Source of the DNA: JBEHWX01 sp048498995
Lineage (GTDB): Bacteria > Bacteroidota > Ignavibacteria > OLB7
DNA length: 16,710 nucleotides
Assembly: GCA_048498995.1 (NCBI GenBank)
Contig: JBEHWX010000121.1
Span: 1 to 16,710 of the forward strand
Reading direction: 5' to 3'
Shown here: positions 15,571-16,710 of the stretch, in pieces
Position numbering within the stretch: position 1 is the first letter of the stretch
How the letters are laid out: each line of letters starts with the position of its first letter
Position numbers and translations under genes: made by a program
Notes under the pieces: generated by a model
The model's input: the letters and a program-made list of their open reading frames with translations, nothing else
What the model was told of the DNA's origin: nothing
Databases searched by the model: none

Positions 15571-16710
15571 ATGATGATCGCGCAGCCGAACCGCAACTCA
15601 CGTCCGTCCCGTCCGACGATGCTCTTCACGATCGAAGCGCAGCAACTGCTCAATGTCGGACGGGTACGTCAGGCGATCGAGGTGTGCAAGCGGGGACTTG
15701 TCTATTTCCCGGAGCACGTCACCGGCTACGTGCTGCTGGCGCGCGCCTATCGTGACCTGGGGCAGCGGGAGCGTGCCGTGAACGTGCTGCGCGATGGCTA
15801 TCGGAGGACCGGGGCGGTGCAGCTCGAGCAGCTGCGCGCATCCTTCGCCGGCGAGGTGATCGCGCCGCGCGCCGAGGATCAGCCGGCCGTCGGAGTGCCG
15901 ATGGGGAAGGTGGAGGAGCTGGATCAGCCCCTCCTCGACCTCGAGCCGCCGATGGTGGCGGAAGTGCCCGTGAATGGTGATCATCCGATGCCCGTTCCGG
16001 AGGCTCCGACCCAGAATCTGGTGGAATCTGAGGCTCCCGCGGCGATCGTCCTTGAAGAAGAAGTCACGTCTCCGGACGAGATCGTCGATTCTGGTGCTCA
16101 CGCGATCACCGAATCGGCGGACAGCGATCAGGAGTCGACGCCGGAAGAGGCGATGCCGAACGTGCCGGCCGAGCCGGTCGCGCCGGAGCCGAGCCCGCGG
16201 GGTCCGGAGATTCCGCCGCCGGCGGCTCCCTCGCCGGAGCGGCCGTCGCGGGAGATTCCGACGCCGGAGCATCCCTCGCCGGGAAGGCCGACCCCGGAGG
16301 TCCCGATCCCCACATCCCCATCTCCCGAGACTCCCTCGCCGGAGATTCCGATCCCGAATCCGAATCCGTCCGACCTCCTCGCGGAGCCGGCGCCTGTTCG
16401 CGAGGAGCCGGCGGTGGAGTCGGTCGAGCGCGTGGCCTCCGCCGAGGAGCCTGTCGCGATCGATGCCGTGACTTCCGGTGATGCCGAACGTCTTCCGATG
16501 GAGCTCGAGACGGAGGCGGCGGAGATCTTCGAGGAGCCCGCCGCCGCGACCGAGCATGCCGTCGGTGAAGCGCCCGCCGTGGATGTGGAGCCCACCGTCG
16601 AGGAGATTCCGGTCGAGGAGATTCCGGTCGAGGAGATTCCGGTCGAGGAGATTCCGGTCGAGGAGATTCCGGTCGAGGAGATTCCGGTCGAGGAGATTCC
16701 GGTCGAGGAG
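15571..16710 (+). CDS. TPR protein with Pro/Glu-rich region and VEEIP repeats (3' end missing)
   Basis: At least 380 residues, open at the window edge. Residues about 17-90 hold two tetratricopeptide-like helical pairs ('QLLNVGRVRQAIEVCKRGLVYFPEH', 'TGYVLLARAYRDLGQRERAVNVLRDGY'). From about residue 95 the chain becomes low-complexity, acidic and proline-rich ('PEIPPPAAPSPERPS', 'PTPEVPIPTSPSPETPS'), and from residue 343 it is a VEEIP pentapeptide repeat up to the edge. There is no signal peptide or membrane segment in the visible part, so it is probably cytoplasmic or its anchor is downstream. I chose ATG 15571, the first of two; ATG 15619 is the alternative, directly before the TPR. Neither has a clear ribosome site. 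Known FCB proteins with TPR plus disordered acidic linkers are often adaptors, but nothing here fixes the role. Confidence 0.82.
   Translation, partial: MMIAQPNRNSRPSRPTMLFTIEAQQLLNVGRVRQAIEVCKRGLVYFPEHVTGYVLLARAYRDLGQRERAVNVLRDGYRRTGAVQLEQLRASFAGEVIAPRAEDQPAVGVPMGKVEELDQPLLDLEPPMVAEVPVNGDHPMPVPEAPTQNLVESEAPAAIVLEEEVTSPDEIVDSGAHAITESADSDQESTPEEAMPNVPAEPVAPEPSPRGPEIPPPAAPSPERPSREIPTPEHPSPGRPTPEVPIPTSPSPETPSPEIPIPNPNPSDLLAEPAPVREEPAVESVERVASAEEPVAIDAVTSGDAERLPMELETEAAEIFEEPAAATEHAVGEAPAVDVEPTVEEIPVEEIPVEEIPVEEIPVEEIPVEEIPVEEIPVEE
16597..16710 (+). repeat. 15-bp coding tandem repeat (VEEIP), seven copies plus
   Basis: GTCGAGGAGATTCCG is repeated seven times without a mismatch from 16597 to 16701, and nine bases of an eighth copy follow to the window end. 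The period is five codons, so copy-number change keeps the frame. The identical bases, not only the identical residues, point to recent expansion by slippage, or to assembly collapse or extension at a contig end. Confidence 0.95.

Noticed and set aside
15456..15755. A 99-codon frame whose ATG overlaps the stop of the lamin-tail gene (ATGA)
   Set aside because: It overlaps the TPR gene in another frame, has no domain, and the TPR reading is much better supported.

Overview
The window looks like high-GC chromosomal DNA from the FCB (Bacteroidota/Chlorobiota/Ignavibacteriota/Kapabacteria-like) side of the bacterial tree. The main reason is protein secretion. Three proteins (at 3504-5936, 6220-8703 and 9160-10248) end in a 'PNP...'-type or related C-terminal module with a terminal G(V/M/W)Y/F...-L/I-hydrophobic strand, as in type IX secretion system (T9SS) type A sorting domains. 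A fourth (13744-15459) ends in a 'SPDADGRDDF...WDG...G...Y' module of the gliding/type B or FlgD-Ig kind. Several upstream regions carry a TAnnTTTG element, the -7 box described for Bacteroidota. Clear Shine-Dalgarno sequences before several genes fit a basal FCB lineage better than core Bacteroidia. The exact phylum is an inference.

Layout. 1-99 is a 16-bp tandem repeat. 144-1526 (-) is an MgtE-type Mg2+ transporter. After a 362-bp divergent spacer, 1889-3352 (+) encodes a lipoprotein with a cytochrome-c-like CX4CH domain and a YVTN-type beta-propeller. 3504-5936 (+) encodes a choice-of-anchor-B/LVIVD-repeat surface protein with a T9SS tail. 6220-8703 (+) is an M6-like secreted zinc metalloprotease with a T9SS tail, visibly less GC-rich than its neighbours, followed by a strong terminator at 8833-8877.

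The most unusual part is 8933-12412 on the minus strand. It holds three tandem copies, about 1.08 kb apart, of a secreted protein family I do not recognise. Only the last-in-order copy (9160-10248, 362 aa) has a sorting-like C-terminal domain. The other two are both exactly 286 aa and stop at the same point with the same last four residues (GRFR). Copies 1 and 3 share a 296-bp perfectly identical stretch inside otherwise diverged genes, which points to gene conversion. A small signal-peptide-bearing ORF (8933-9151) is tightly coupled downstream of copy 1.

The rest: a spacer with a two-hairpin, REP-like element (12622-12738), a short-chain dehydrogenase (12759-13478, -), a secreted protein with two lamin-tail domains (13744-15459, +), and the 5' part of a TPR/proline-glutamate-rich protein (15571 to the window end) whose VEEIP pentapeptide repeat runs off the edge. 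Both window ends lie in short tandem repeats, which suggests that this is a whole contig broken by repeats.

Functionally the window is an envelope and secretome region. It holds surface-exported beta-rich proteins, a protease, a heme lipoprotein and a metal transporter. Apart from the three-copy array there is no evidence that they form one pathway.
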